A stretch of DNA of 64,000 nucleotides from Ramlibacter agri. Its GTDB lineage: Bacteria; Pseudomonadota; Gammaproteobacteria; Burkholderiales; Burkholderiaceae_C. This document shows positions 56,654 through 64,000 of this stretch, piece after piece. How positions within the stretch are numbered: the stretch's first letter is position 1; each line of letters starts with the position of its first letter. The translations under genes were made by a program, and so were the position numbers. The DNA is taken from assembly GCF_012927085.1 (NCBI RefSeq), contig NZ_JABBFX010000001.1, positions 62,001 to 126,000 on the forward strand, read 5' to 3'. The notes below the pieces were generated by a model. That model was given only the letters and a program-made list of their open reading frames with translations. It did not search any database and was not told where the DNA came from.

Positions 56654-57444
56654 GCGCCGCGCGCCAGGCTGGCCGCCACCAGCGCCGCGGCCAGCGTGAT
56701 CAGCCAGGAGAGATAGACCCAGAGCAGGAAGACGGGCACCACCGCGAAGGCGCCGTACACCGTCTTGTACGTGGGCACCTTCAGCAGGTACCAGGCGATC
56801 CCGCGCTTGCCCAGCTCCAGGCCGACGCTGGCGAGCAGCCCGCCGATGATGGCGTCGCGCCGCCGCACCTGCGTGTTGGGCACGAAGTAGAACAGGCAGG
56901 CCAGGCCCACCGTGCCGAGGATGGCGGGCCCCAGCTCCAGCAGCCAGTGGCGCCACGCCGGCAGGTGGCGCACCAGGCCGGCCGAAGCGCCGAAGGCATA
57001 GGAGCTCGCCCACAGGCTGGCGCCCAGCGCCGGCGGGCCGGCCACCAGGATCAACAGGAACATGCCCACGCGCAGGTGCAAGGGGCGGGCCTGCTTCACC
57101 TGCCAGATGCGATTGAGCACGTTCTCCACCGTCAGCAGCAAGGCCAGCGCGCTGACGGCCACGAAGAAGAAGCCCACCAGCGTGAGGCCGCCGGTGTTGG
57201 CGGTGAACTGCGACAGGTAGCGCAGCACGGTGCGGGCGATCGTCTCGGGCAGCAGGCCTTGCAGCAGCTGCTCCTGCAAGGTCTTGCCGGCCTTGCGGAA
57301 GGCCGGGATGCGCATGAACAGCGCGAAGCTCACCGCGAGCATGGGCACGACGGAGAGGACGGTGGTGAAGGTGAGGCTGCCGGCGACCTGCGGCAACCTT
57401 TCCTCCCGGGCGCGGCGTACGACTAGGCCGATCATGGGCCGCAT
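56596..57444 (-). CDS. YihY/virulence factor BrkB family inner-membrane protein
   Basis: The 282-residue protein has about six membrane helices and the YihY family motifs ERLPQVAGSLTFTTVLSVVP near the start, GRRRDAII-like GGLLASVGLELGKRG and FLLWVYLSWLITLAAA. The family was once called RNase BN by mistake; it probably moves a solute across the inner membrane. ATG 57444 is preferred; an ATG at 57435 is an alternative, and the longer frame to 57546 is excluded because it translates the REP-like repeat. It overlaps the DUF900 gene by 58 bp on the other strand. Confidence 0.85.
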   Translation of the reverse strand: MRPMIGLVVRRAREERLPQVAGSLTFTTVLSVVPMLAVSFALFMRIPAFRKAGKTLQEQLLQGLLPETIARTVLRYLSQFTANTGGLTLVGFFFVAVSALALLLTVENVLNRIWQVKQARPLHLRVGMFLLILVAGPPALGASLWASSYAFGASAGLVRHLPAWRHWLLELGPAILGTVGLACLFYFVPNTQVRRRDAIIGGLLASVGLELGKRGIAWYLLKVPTYKTVYGAFAVVPVFLLWVYLSWLITLAAALVAASLARGAQRAKSGYAANKRLARQSR

Positions 57445-57486
57445 TCTTGCAGCCTGGGTGTCGGCGTTATGCAACGACACCCCCTT

Positions 57487-57526
57487 CGTCATTCCCGCGC
57501 AGGCGGGAACCCAGGGCGCCCTGGGT
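57487..57526. repeat. REP-like palindrome pair
   Basis: GTCATTCCCGC-GCAG-GCGGGAA (stem TTCCCGC 57492-57498 / GCGGGAA 57503-57509) is directly followed by a perfect 18-bp palindrome ACCCAGGGCGCCCTGGGT (57509-57526). The first part matches the dispersed REP-type element of proteobacteria, whose minus-strand translation gives the tell-tale WVPACAGMT. Confidence 0.75.
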
Positions 57527-57547
57527 CCCCACGCCGCGGGGATCACG

Positions 57548-59485
57548 CTAATGCAGCCTGGCCAATTGGTCCTGCGCGGCCGCCTCCACCGCGCGCTGCG
57601 CGTCTTCCGGCAGCAGGAGGCGCTCGCTCACCATCTTGTCGGCGGCCGCACGAACGGCCGCGACATAGGCGGCGTTGTCCGCGTAACGCTCTGCAACGGA
57701 CAGGCGCGGATCGTGTGCCGCCTCGCGTTCGGCCCGAGTCGCGGCGAAGGGCAGCACCGCGCCCTGCAGGGGGTACAGCGTGCCAGCGCCATAGCCGGGC
57801 GAGCGCGGGTTCCAGCCGGTGTAGGTGGCGCGAGGCACCGCCAGGGCCAGCATGTGGATGCCGCCCATGGCCATGCCGTCGGCGTCCGCGCGCGGCACGA
57901 AGACCGGGTACTGCCCCAGCACTTTGGGCGGGAACACGGACTGGTCGGTGTAAGCCGCGCCCGTGTAGATGGCGGCATAAGGCAACACCGGGATGTCCTT
58001 GCGCACCGCATCCGCGGCCGGCACGAGCGTGCCGTCGGCCAGGTTCGGCGTGCGGCTGGGCGGCGGCGCGACGCCGTCCTGGATCCAGGCTTGCATGGCG
58101 GTGACCAGCGCCCGCATCGGCATGCCCGAGTGCATCGGGTTGACGGGCAGCACCATCGTGGGCGCCTGCTTCATGCGGTCGGTGACTTCGGCGAAGTGCG
58201 GCGTGCCGGCGATCATGTAGGCGCGCACGTTGTCCGGCAGCGCGATCGGCTTGCCTTGCAGGTCGGTCACCAGCAGCGAGGCGCGCGAGGCCCACCACTC
58301 GTGCTCGCTGTCGGTCTGGATGACGCGCGGGCAGGTATCGCTCTGGCGGCAACGCTGCAACAGGCCGTCGGTGCGGCCGCTCAGCGGATCCTTCAAGCTG
58401 TCGTAGGTGAAGGGGAACAGGTCGGCCTGCCAGACGGGGTCCTCGGGATGGCGCGCGTTGCGGCTCGGGTTGCCGAAGCGCACGTTGGTCGCCATGCGGC
58501 GCGCGCCGGCGACGTGCGGCATCAGGCCGTCGAACACGCGGCCGCCGGCCAGGTCCTCGTTGAACCCGAGCCACAGGAAGTCGCGCAGGTAGCGGCCGGA
58601 CTGCGAGACGCCGAAGCCGATCGCGCGCTGCGGCTTGGCGCCGGCCAAGGGATTGGCGGCGCTGCTGTCGCGGCGCAGGAAGGACACGACGTCGCGCGTC
58701 GCGGCGTAACCCAGGCCGAGCACCGCCGGATCGCGTGCCGTGTAGGTCACTTCGTAAAGCGCGGCGGCATCGAAACCGCTCGCGGGCCGCGTGATCTCCA
58801 CGGTCTGCGGCCCGGTCGCGCGGATGGCGAGGCCTTCCGGCTGCTGCCGCGGCGCGTCCCAGCGCGGGCGCACCGTCACCCGCAGCGAGGCCGGGTCGGC
58901 GATGGGCCACTCCAGCGTCGCCGAAGCCGGCGAGCGCATGTGGTCGAAGAGGAACTCGTCGCGCGAAGGGCCGGTCACGCCCTTCAGCACCGGCGCCTGC
59001 AGCGCGAGCTGCCCCGGCTTCGAGGGGATATCGGCCTGCCAGCCGATCCAGGCCATCGCGTAGCCCTGGCGGTGCAGGAAGCCGAGGCCTGCATCCGCCG
59101 CCTTCTCGGCGTCGTTGGCGCCGGGCTGCGTGGCATCGTCGAACAGTTGCGGCGCCAGCTTGCGGCCGCGGTTGGGCACGTCCACCAGCAAGGTGCCATT
59201 GCCCTTGGCCGGGTCGGCCGGCCGCAGGATCACGACGTCGGCCACGGCTTCCACCTTGCCGGCGGCGTCGCGCGGCGCCTGTGCGATGTCGGCGATGACG
59301 GCGTTGCGCGGGTCGGCCGGATCGACGGCAATGGTCGCGCGGCCGGTGATTCGCACGTAGGGGCCGACATCGCCGAAGCTGCGCCCCTCGAACGCGGGCT
59401 GGCTTTGCAGCACCTCGAAGCGCACCACTTCCGCCTGCGCGAAGCTGCAGGCCAGCAACAACGAAGCCAGAAGCGTCCTCTTCAT
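57548..59485 (-). CDS. Large exported alpha/beta-hydrolase-domain protein
   Basis: The 645-residue protein has a signal peptide (LLASLLLACSFAQA) and resembles the alpha/beta-hydrolase domain proteins often found in catabolic operons. A GXSXSG-type elbow is in GFGVSQSGRYLRDFLWLGF, and the domain ends LLLPEDAQRAVEAA. Cys residues in RCRQSDTCPR could form a disulfide. ATG 59485 follows GGAGTGA; a GTG at 59494 would overlap the Bug stop. It is the last gene of the operon that includes Bug, oxidoreductase, hydratase and CoA-transferase. It may release the substrate from an ester in the periplasm. Confidence 0.8.
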   Translation of the reverse strand: MKRTLLASLLLACSFAQAEVVRFEVLQSQPAFEGRSFGDVGPYVRITGRATIAVDPADPRNAVIADIAQAPRDAAGKVEAVADVVILRPADPAKGNGTLLVDVPNRGRKLAPQLFDDATQPGANDAEKAADAGLGFLHRQGYAMAWIGWQADIPSKPGQLALQAPVLKGVTGPSRDEFLFDHMRSPASATLEWPIADPASLRVTVRPRWDAPRQQPEGLAIRATGPQTVEITRPASGFDAAALYEVTYTARDPAVLGLGYAATRDVVSFLRRDSSAANPLAGAKPQRAIGFGVSQSGRYLRDFLWLGFNEDLAGGRVFDGLMPHVAGARRMATNVRFGNPSRNARHPEDPVWQADLFPFTYDSLKDPLSGRTDGLLQRCRQSDTCPRVIQTDSEHEWWASRASLLVTDLQGKPIALPDNVRAYMIAGTPHFAEVTDRMKQAPTMVLPVNPMHSGMPMRALVTAMQAWIQDGVAPPPSRTPNLADGTLVPAADAVRKDIPVLPYAAIYTGAAYTDQSVFPPKVLGQYPVFVPRADADGMAMGGIHMLALAVPRATYTGWNPRSPGYGAGTLYPLQGAVLPFAATRAEREAAHDPRLSVAERYADNAAYVAAVRAAADKMVSERLLLPEDAQRAVEAAAQDQLARLH

Positions 59486-59490
59486 GGCGG

Positions 59491-60462
59491 TCACTCCACC
59501 TTGACCTTGGCCGACTTCACCAGGCCGACCCAGAACTTGCCGTCGTCGACCAGGAACTTGTCGAAGGCTTCCGGCGATGCCGACACCGACACCTCGGTGC
59601 CTTCGCGCGCCAGCGCCGCCTTCACCGAAGGCTGCTGCATGGCCGCGACCGTGGCGTCGTAGACCTTCCTGACGACGGCAGGCGGCGTGCCGGCCGGCAC
59701 GAACATTCCGTACCAGAACTCCAGGTTGTATTCGGGCAGGCCGGCTTCCCTCATGCCGGGCAGGTCGGGCACCAGCGCGGAACGCTCGCGCGTGCTGACG
59801 GCCAGCGCCAGCAGCCGGCCGCCACCCACCTGCGGCAGCACCGAGGGCGAGGTGCCGAAGGTCAGCTGCGTGTCGCCCGCCATGACCGACTGGATGGCCA
59901 GCGAGCCACCGCGGTACGGCACGTGCGTCATCTCGGCGCCGGTGATCAGGCCGAACAGCGCGGCGCCCAGGTGCGGCGCCGAGCCGTTGCCGGAGGTCGC
60001 GTAATTGAGCTTGCCCGGGTCCTTCTTGGCCTGCGCGATCAGGTCCGGGATGGACTTGATGCCGGTGGCCGGGTTCACCGCCAGAACCAGCGGCGAGGTC
60101 GTGATCTTGGTGACTGCCTGCAGGTCCGCCGGCTTGTATTGCAGCTTCGGGTTGAGCGCGGGGTTCACCGAGATGCTGCTGGGGCTGGCGATCAGCAAGG
60201 TGTAGCCGTCCGGCGGCGCATGCGCCACGATGTCCGCCGCGATGCTGGAGCCGGCGCCCGGCTTGTTGTCCACCACCACGGGCTGGCCCAGCGCCTTGCC
60301 GAAGGCGTCACTCATCGCGCGGGCCACGATGTCGGCGGCCCCGCCCGGCGCGAAGCCGATGACGAGGCGGATCGGCTTGTTCGGATAGGAAGCGGTCTGG
60401 GCGGCGCTGGTCACGGCGGCCGCAGCCAGGCCGAGCGCCAGCAGGAACTGCACTCTCTTCAT
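59491..60462 (-). CDS. Bug-family (TctC) binding protein, second copy
   Basis: The 323-residue periplasmic protein has a signal peptide (ALGLAAAAVTSAAQT) and the Bug pattern YPNKPIRLVIGFAPGGAADIVAR, GQPVVVDNKPGAGSSIAADI and PDGYTLLIASP. It differs from the Bug protein at 33-34 kb in most positions. It should bind the carboxylate processed by the neighbouring CoA-transferase pathway. No TctAB membrane genes are in the window. Gap to the oxidoreductase gene upstream is 24 bp. Confidence 0.92.
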   Translation of the reverse strand: MKRVQFLLALGLAAAAVTSAAQTASYPNKPIRLVIGFAPGGAADIVARAMSDAFGKALGQPVVVDNKPGAGSSIAADIVAHAPPDGYTLLIASPSSISVNPALNPKLQYKPADLQAVTKITTSPLVLAVNPATGIKSIPDLIAQAKKDPGKLNYATSGNGSAPHLGAALFGLITGAEMTHVPYRGGSLAIQSVMAGDTQLTFGTSPSVLPQVGGGRLLALAVSTRERSALVPDLPGMREAGLPEYNLEFWYGMFVPAGTPPAVVRKVYDATVAAMQQPSVKAALAREGTEVSVSASPEAFDKFLVDDGKFWVGLVKSAKVKVE

Positions 60463-60486
60463 CGGCTTGTCTCCTTGGTTTGTTCT

Positions 60487-61464
60487 TCAGGCCGGCATGC
60501 GCAGCACGATCTTCCCGGTGTGCCCGCCCGCCTCCATGCGGGCCTTGGCCGCGGGCAGCTGCGCGAAATCCAGCACCTGGTCGATCTGCGGCTTGATCCG
60601 GCCGGCGGCGATGTGCGGCATGACCTCGGCCACGAAGCGCGGCACGGCGGCCGCCTTCTGCGGCTTCGTGCGCAGCTTGTTCGACACGCCGAACAGCACC
60701 AGGCGCTTGGCGTGCAGGGCTTCGAGGTCGATGTCGGCATGCAGCACGCCATCGACATAGCCAACCGTGGCGAGCCGGCCTTCGAAGGCCATGCTGCGCA
60801 CGTCCTCGGCGAACACGGAGCCGCCGACGGTGTTGACCACCAGGTTGGCGCCCTGCCCTCCGGTCGCATCCATCACGGCGGCGTGGAAGTCCGGCGCACG
60901 CGTGTGCAGCGCGACGTCCAGGCCCAGCGCCTTCAGCGCCTCCAGCTTCTGCGCCGAGCCGGAAGTGCCGATCACCTTCGCGCCCAGCGCCTTGCCCAAT
61001 TGCAGCGAGGCCACGCCCACGCCCGAGGACACGCCGTTGATCAACAGCCACTCGCCCGGTTTCAGCCGCCCTTGCAGCACCAGCATGTCGTAGGAGACGA
61101 GGAAGGTCAGCGGAATGCTCGCGGCCTCTTCCCAAGTCAAACGTTCGGGCACCGCGATCGTCTCCGCCGCGTCCAGCAGCATGTACTGCGCGAAGGCACC
61201 GGCGCCGCGCCCCATCACGCGGTCGCCGAGGTGGAAGGCCGTCACGTCCGGTCCGACAGCGACGACCTCGCCCGCGCCCTCGCCGCCGATCGCCTTCCAC
61301 TGCCCCGCCTTGGTGAGGCCGTGCCCCGCGACGAACTCGCCGCGGTTCAGCGAGGCCGCGTGCACGCGCACCAGCAATTGCCCGGGCCCGGGCTGCGGCA
61401 CGGCCACGTCGCGCTGTTCCAGCTGCGTGCCGTGCTCGTCCATCTGCATCCACCAGCTTTGCAT
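60487..61464 (-). CDS. Medium-chain dehydrogenase/quinone oxidoreductase family protein
   Basis: The 325-residue enzyme is of the zinc-independent MDR (quinone oxidoreductase) type. It has the ASLNRGEFVAGHG start of the domain, GGEGAGEVVAVGPDVTAFH, the Rossmann loop NGVSSGVGVASLQLGKALG and VNTVGGSVFAEDV. The catalytic zinc Cys/His set of alcohol dehydrogenases is absent. It may reduce an enoyl intermediate with NADPH, as related enoyl reductases do. It follows the enoyl-CoA hydratase by 9 bp in the same operon. Confidence 0.88.
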   Translation of the reverse strand: MQSWWMQMDEHGTQLEQRDVAVPQPGPGQLLVRVHAASLNRGEFVAGHGLTKAGQWKAIGGEGAGEVVAVGPDVTAFHLGDRVMGRGAGAFAQYMLLDAAETIAVPERLTWEEAASIPLTFLVSYDMLVLQGRLKPGEWLLINGVSSGVGVASLQLGKALGAKVIGTSGSAQKLEALKALGLDVALHTRAPDFHAAVMDATGGQGANLVVNTVGGSVFAEDVRSMAFEGRLATVGYVDGVLHADIDLEALHAKRLVLFGVSNKLRTKPQKAAAVPRFVAEVMPHIAAGRIKPQIDQVLDFAQLPAAKARMEAGGHTGKIVLRMPA

Positions 61465-61473
61465 GTGCCCTCC

Positions 61474-62283
61474 TCAGCGGCCGGTGAAGACCGGCTTGCG
61501 CTTCTGCATGAAGGCCGTGCGGCCTTCGGCGTAGTCGGCGCTTTCGAAGCAGCCGCGGATCAGCGAGGCGCACAGCGCCGTGTCCTGGTCCGGCGAAGGC
61601 TTCAGGATCTCGCGCGTGATCGCCTTGGCCGCCATGATGGTGAGTGGCGCGTTGTCGGCCATCGCCTGCTGGTACTCGCCCAGCAGCGCGTCCAGTTCCT
61701 CCGGCGGCGCGATGCGGTTGACCAGGCCCAGCGCCTTGGCTTCCTCGGCGCCGACGCGGCGCGCAGTGAAAAACAAGTCCTTGGCTGCACCGGGCCCGAC
61801 CAGGTCCACCAGGTTCTTCATCGCCGAATAGCGATAGCCCAGGCCCAGGCGCGCGGCCGGCACCGAGAAGACGGCATCGGTGGCGGCAATGCGCAGGTCG
61901 CAGGCGATGGCCACGTTGACGCCGCCGCCTATGCACCAGCCGCGGATGCAGGCCAAGGTCGGCTTCGGAAACTCGGCGATGCCCTGTAGCGTGGTCTCAG
62001 CCATGCTCTCGTAGCGGGACACGGCTTCGCGGGCGGCGCGCATGTCCTCGAACTGCGAGATGTCGGCGCCGGACACGAAAGCCTTGCCGCCGGCGCCGGA
62101 GAACACGACGAGCCGCACGCGGTCGTCGTCACGCGCGGCCGCCAGCAGCGGCGGCACGGCTTCCCACATGTCCACCGACAGCGCGTTGTGGCGCGCCGGG
62201 TTGTCGAAGCGGATCTGGAGCGTGCGGCCGTCCAGCCAGGACTGCACGCGCTCACTGGTCGATGCGTAGTTCGGTTCGGCCAT
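61474..62283 (-). CDS. Enoyl-CoA hydratase/isomerase family protein
   Basis: The 269-residue crotonase-fold enzyme has the oxyanion-hole segments FVSGADISQFE and CIGGGVNVAIACDLRIA and the family end ESADYAEGRTAFMQKRKPVF. The usual second catalytic Glu appears to be replaced in the VPAARLGLGYRYSAM region, so hydratase activity is not certain. Its ATG overlaps the CoA-transferase stop by one base (TGATG). It probably acts on the CoA ester made by that transferase. Confidence 0.9.
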   Translation of the reverse strand: MAEPNYASTSERVQSWLDGRTLQIRFDNPARHNALSVDMWEAVPPLLAAARDDDRVRLVVFSGAGGKAFVSGADISQFEDMRAAREAVSRYESMAETTLQGIAEFPKPTLACIRGWCIGGGVNVAIACDLRIAATDAVFSVPAARLGLGYRYSAMKNLVDLVGPGAAKDLFFTARRVGAEEAKALGLVNRIAPPEELDALLGEYQQAMADNAPLTIMAAKAITREILKPSPDQDTALCASLIRGCFESADYAEGRTAFMQKRKPVFTGR

Positions 62284-63473
62284 CAGTACACCCCCCTGGC
62301 TTTCAGGCGCTGCAGTTCCTCGCTCGCGACGCCCAGTTCGGCGAGCACTTCCTCGGTGTGTTCGCCGCGGCGCGGCGTGGCGCGGGCGATGGTGCTGGGC
62401 GTTCGTTCCAGCTGCACGGGTTGGCCCACCAGCTGCTGCTTGCCCTGCCACTTCGACACGACTTCCTTGACCATGCCCAGGTGTTGCACCTGCGCCTCCT
62501 GGAACACCTCGCGCATGTCGTTGATCATTCCGCAGGCGACGCCGCCTTCGTTGAACTGCTGGACCCAGTACGCACGGTCCTCGTGCGCGAGCCGCTTGTT
62601 GATCTCGGCGTTGAGCGCGTCGCGGTTGACCGAGCGCGAAGCCTTGTCGTGGTAGCGCGAGTCCGTCACCCACTCCGGCGCGCCCAGGATGGCGCAGAAG
62701 CGCTCCCAGATCTTGCTGCCGAACACGGCGATATTCATGTAGCCGTCGCGCGCCTTGTAGACGCCGGTGGGGATGCTGGTCGGGTGGAAGTTGCCGGCCT
62801 GCTGCGGCACTTCGTCGTCGGCCAGCACGCGCGCCGTCTGGAAGTCCATCATGTAGACCATCGCTTCCAGCAGGCTGCTGTGCACCCACTGGCCGCGGCC
62901 GGATTGCTCGCGTTCCAGCAGCGCGACCAGGATGCCTTGCGCCGCGAAGATGCCGGCGCACAGGTCGGCGATCGGGATGCCCACGCGCACCGGGCCGTCG
63001 CCGGGCAGGCCCGTCACCGACATCAGGCCGCCCATGCCTTGCGCGATCTGGTCGAAGCCGGGGCGCTGCGCCAGCGGGCCGGTCTGGCCGAAGCCGGAGA
63101 TGCTGGCGTAGACCAGGCCCGGGTTGTCCTGGGCCAGCGTCTCGTAGTCGATGCCCAGGCGGAACTTCACGTCGGGGCGGAAGTTCTCCACCACCACGTC
63201 GGCGGTGGCGATCAGCTTCTTCAGCGTCTCTATGCCCTCCGGCTCCTTCAGGTTCAGCGTGATCGAGCGCTTGTTGCGGTGCGTGTACTGGTAGTCGGAG
63301 CCGTCCTGGCCGCCCAGCGTGTCGTCGCCGCGCATGTGCTCGGGCATCTGCACCTGGATGACGTCGGCGCCCCAGTCGGCCAGCTGGCGGCAGGCCGTGG
63401 GGCCGGCGCGCACCTGCGTGAGGTCGATGACGCGAAAGCGCTGCAGCGCGGCGGAAGCGGGCTGGTGCGGCAT
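62283..63473 (-). CDS. CaiB/BaiF CoA-transferase family (class III)
   Basis: The 396-residue enzyme moves CoA between carboxylic acids. It has the class III features RVIDLTQVRAGPTACRQLAD at the start, VVVENFRPDVKFRLGIDYET, ASISGFGQTGPLAQRPGFD and DLCAGIFAAQGILVAL. The Asp nucleophile is expected in the QWVHSSLLEAMVYMMD neighbourhood. It activates the pathway acid to a CoA ester ahead of the hydratase. It starts 3 bp after the dehydrogenase stop. Formyl-CoA, succinyl-CoA or acetyl-CoA could be the donor. Confidence 0.92.
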   Translation of the reverse strand: MPHQPASAALQRFRVIDLTQVRAGPTACRQLADWGADVIQVQMPEHMRGDDTLGGQDGSDYQYTHRNKRSITLNLKEPEGIETLKKLIATADVVVENFRPDVKFRLGIDYETLAQDNPGLVYASISGFGQTGPLAQRPGFDQIAQGMGGLMSVTGLPGDGPVRVGIPIADLCAGIFAAQGILVALLEREQSGRGQWVHSSLLEAMVYMMDFQTARVLADDEVPQQAGNFHPTSIPTGVYKARDGYMNIAVFGSKIWERFCAILGAPEWVTDSRYHDKASRSVNRDALNAEINKRLAHEDRAYWVQQFNEGGVACGMINDMREVFQEAQVQHLGMVKEVVSKWQGKQQLVGQPVQLERTPSTIARATPRRGEHTEEVLAELGVASEELQRLKARGVY

Positions 63474-63476
63474 GGC

Positions 63477-64000
63477 TTAGGCCCTCAGGTTGCGGACGAT
63501 GGCCTGCGTGAAGCTGGCCGTGTTGCCCTTGCCGCGGATGTCGCCGGTACGCGCATTGGCGTCGGCCAGCGCCGCGGTGGTCGCAGCCGCCATCGAGTGC
63601 GCCATCTTGACCGCGCCGGGCACATTGCGGCTGTGGCCCAGCCACTCGAACATCATGCGCGTCGACTCGATCATCGCGTAGGGGTTGGCGATGCCCTTGC
63701 CCGCGATGTCGGGCGCCGAGCCGTGCGTGGCCTGCGCCATCGCCACGTCGCCATCGCCGATGCACAAGCCCGGCGCCATGCCCAGGCCGCCCACCAGGCC
63801 GGCGGCCTCGTCGGACAGGATGTCGCCGAACATGTTGGTGGTGACCACCACGTCGAAGCTTTGCGGGTCGCGCACCAGCCGCATCGCGAAGGTGTCGACG
63901 ATGACGTCGTCCACGCGCACGTCCGGGTACTCCGCCGCCAGCTTCTTGCACTCCTCCACGAACATGCCGCAGGACAGCTTGAACACGGTGTCCTTGTGGA
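63477..64000 (-). CDS. Isocitrate/isopropylmalate-type dehydrogenase, C-terminal part (runs off window)
   Basis: The visible 174 codons cover the C-terminal half of a beta-decarboxylating dehydrogenase. TNMFGDILSDEAAGLVGGLG contains the Mg-binding aspartates, and ATHGSAPDIAGKGIANP is the adenine-binding signature. HKDTVFKLSCGMF at the window edge matches the K-T-type substrate loop. The N-terminal substrate-defining helix is outside the window, so isocitrate, 3-isopropylmalate, tartrate or a related hydroxy acid remain possible. It is the first visible gene of the CoA-transferase operon. Confidence 0.9.
   Translation of the reverse strand, partial: HKDTVFKLSCGMFVEECKKLAAEYPDVRVDDVIVDTFAMRLVRDPQSFDVVVTTNMFGDILSDEAAGLVGGLGMAPGLCIGDGDVAMAQATHGSAPDIAGKGIANPYAMIESTRMMFEWLGHSRNVPGAVKMAHSMAAATTAALADANARTGDIRGKGNTASFTQAIVRNLRA

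Noticed and set aside
57445..57546. N-terminal extension of the YihY-family protein to an upstream start at 57546
   Set aside because: The extra residues (PWVPACAGMT) are the translation of a REP-like element, not protein sequence of the family.

Overview
The window is high-GC bacterial DNA, densely coded on both strands, and reads as the chromosome of a betaproteobacterium of the order Burkholderiales, most likely family Comamonadaceae (Ramlibacter/Variovorax-like). I infer this from the gene families and their arrangement: leuS-lptE, dapB-bamE divergent from fur, hpf-ptsN-hprK, fused pntA with pntB, two Bug-type (TctC) binding proteins, and many LysR-controlled catabolic operons. No rRNA, tRNA, CRISPR array, integrase or insertion sequence was seen. 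No gene-free stretch exceeds about 300 bases.

Region 1 (1-9.3 kb) is largely housekeeping: the start of an ornithine aminotransferase, then lptE, leuS, a TolR/TolQ pair, dapB and bamE on the minus strand. fur faces the hprK-ptsN-hpf block. Two tiny genes with good ribosome binding sites follow, ended by a clean hairpin terminator.

Region 2 (9.3-31.3 kb) holds a patatin-like lipase, CorA, and a metal-uptake locus (outer-membrane porin, ZnuA-like binding protein, ZnuB-like permease, second outer-membrane protein) that has no ATPase gene. It continues with mtnN, a complete dipeptide ABC transporter interrupted by a 127-bp hairpin element, a long-chain acyl-CoA ligase, pntAB, a metallophosphoesterase, an ExbB-ExbD-ExbD energiser and a NudJ-type Nudix hydrolase.

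Region 3 (31.3-50.5 kb) is a one-direction catabolic block of fourteen genes plus a co-directional LysR gene. One part resembles tricarballylate degradation (tcuA, tcuB, class II aldolase, Bug protein, 2-hydroxyacid dehydrogenase, SDR). The other is a branched-chain-type ABC importer joined to a cupin, an aldehyde dehydrogenase, a thiamine-diphosphate enzyme, an SDR and a flavoprotein. Its permease LivM and both ATPases LivG and LivF are one 857-residue polypeptide. A divergent LysR gene lies at the head. The substrate is not known to me; this is my main candidate for an undescribed pathway.

Region 4 (50.5-64 kb) carries a membrane protein with a very long Pro/Ala/Val repeat, mnmA, a lipoprotein esterase, an Omp85-type barrel, a DUF900-type lipoprotein hydrolase, a YihY-family membrane protein, and an operon of a hydrolase, a Bug protein, a quinone-oxidoreductase-like enzyme, an enoyl-CoA hydratase, a CaiB-type CoA-transferase and the end of an isopropylmalate/isocitrate-type dehydrogenase that runs off the window.
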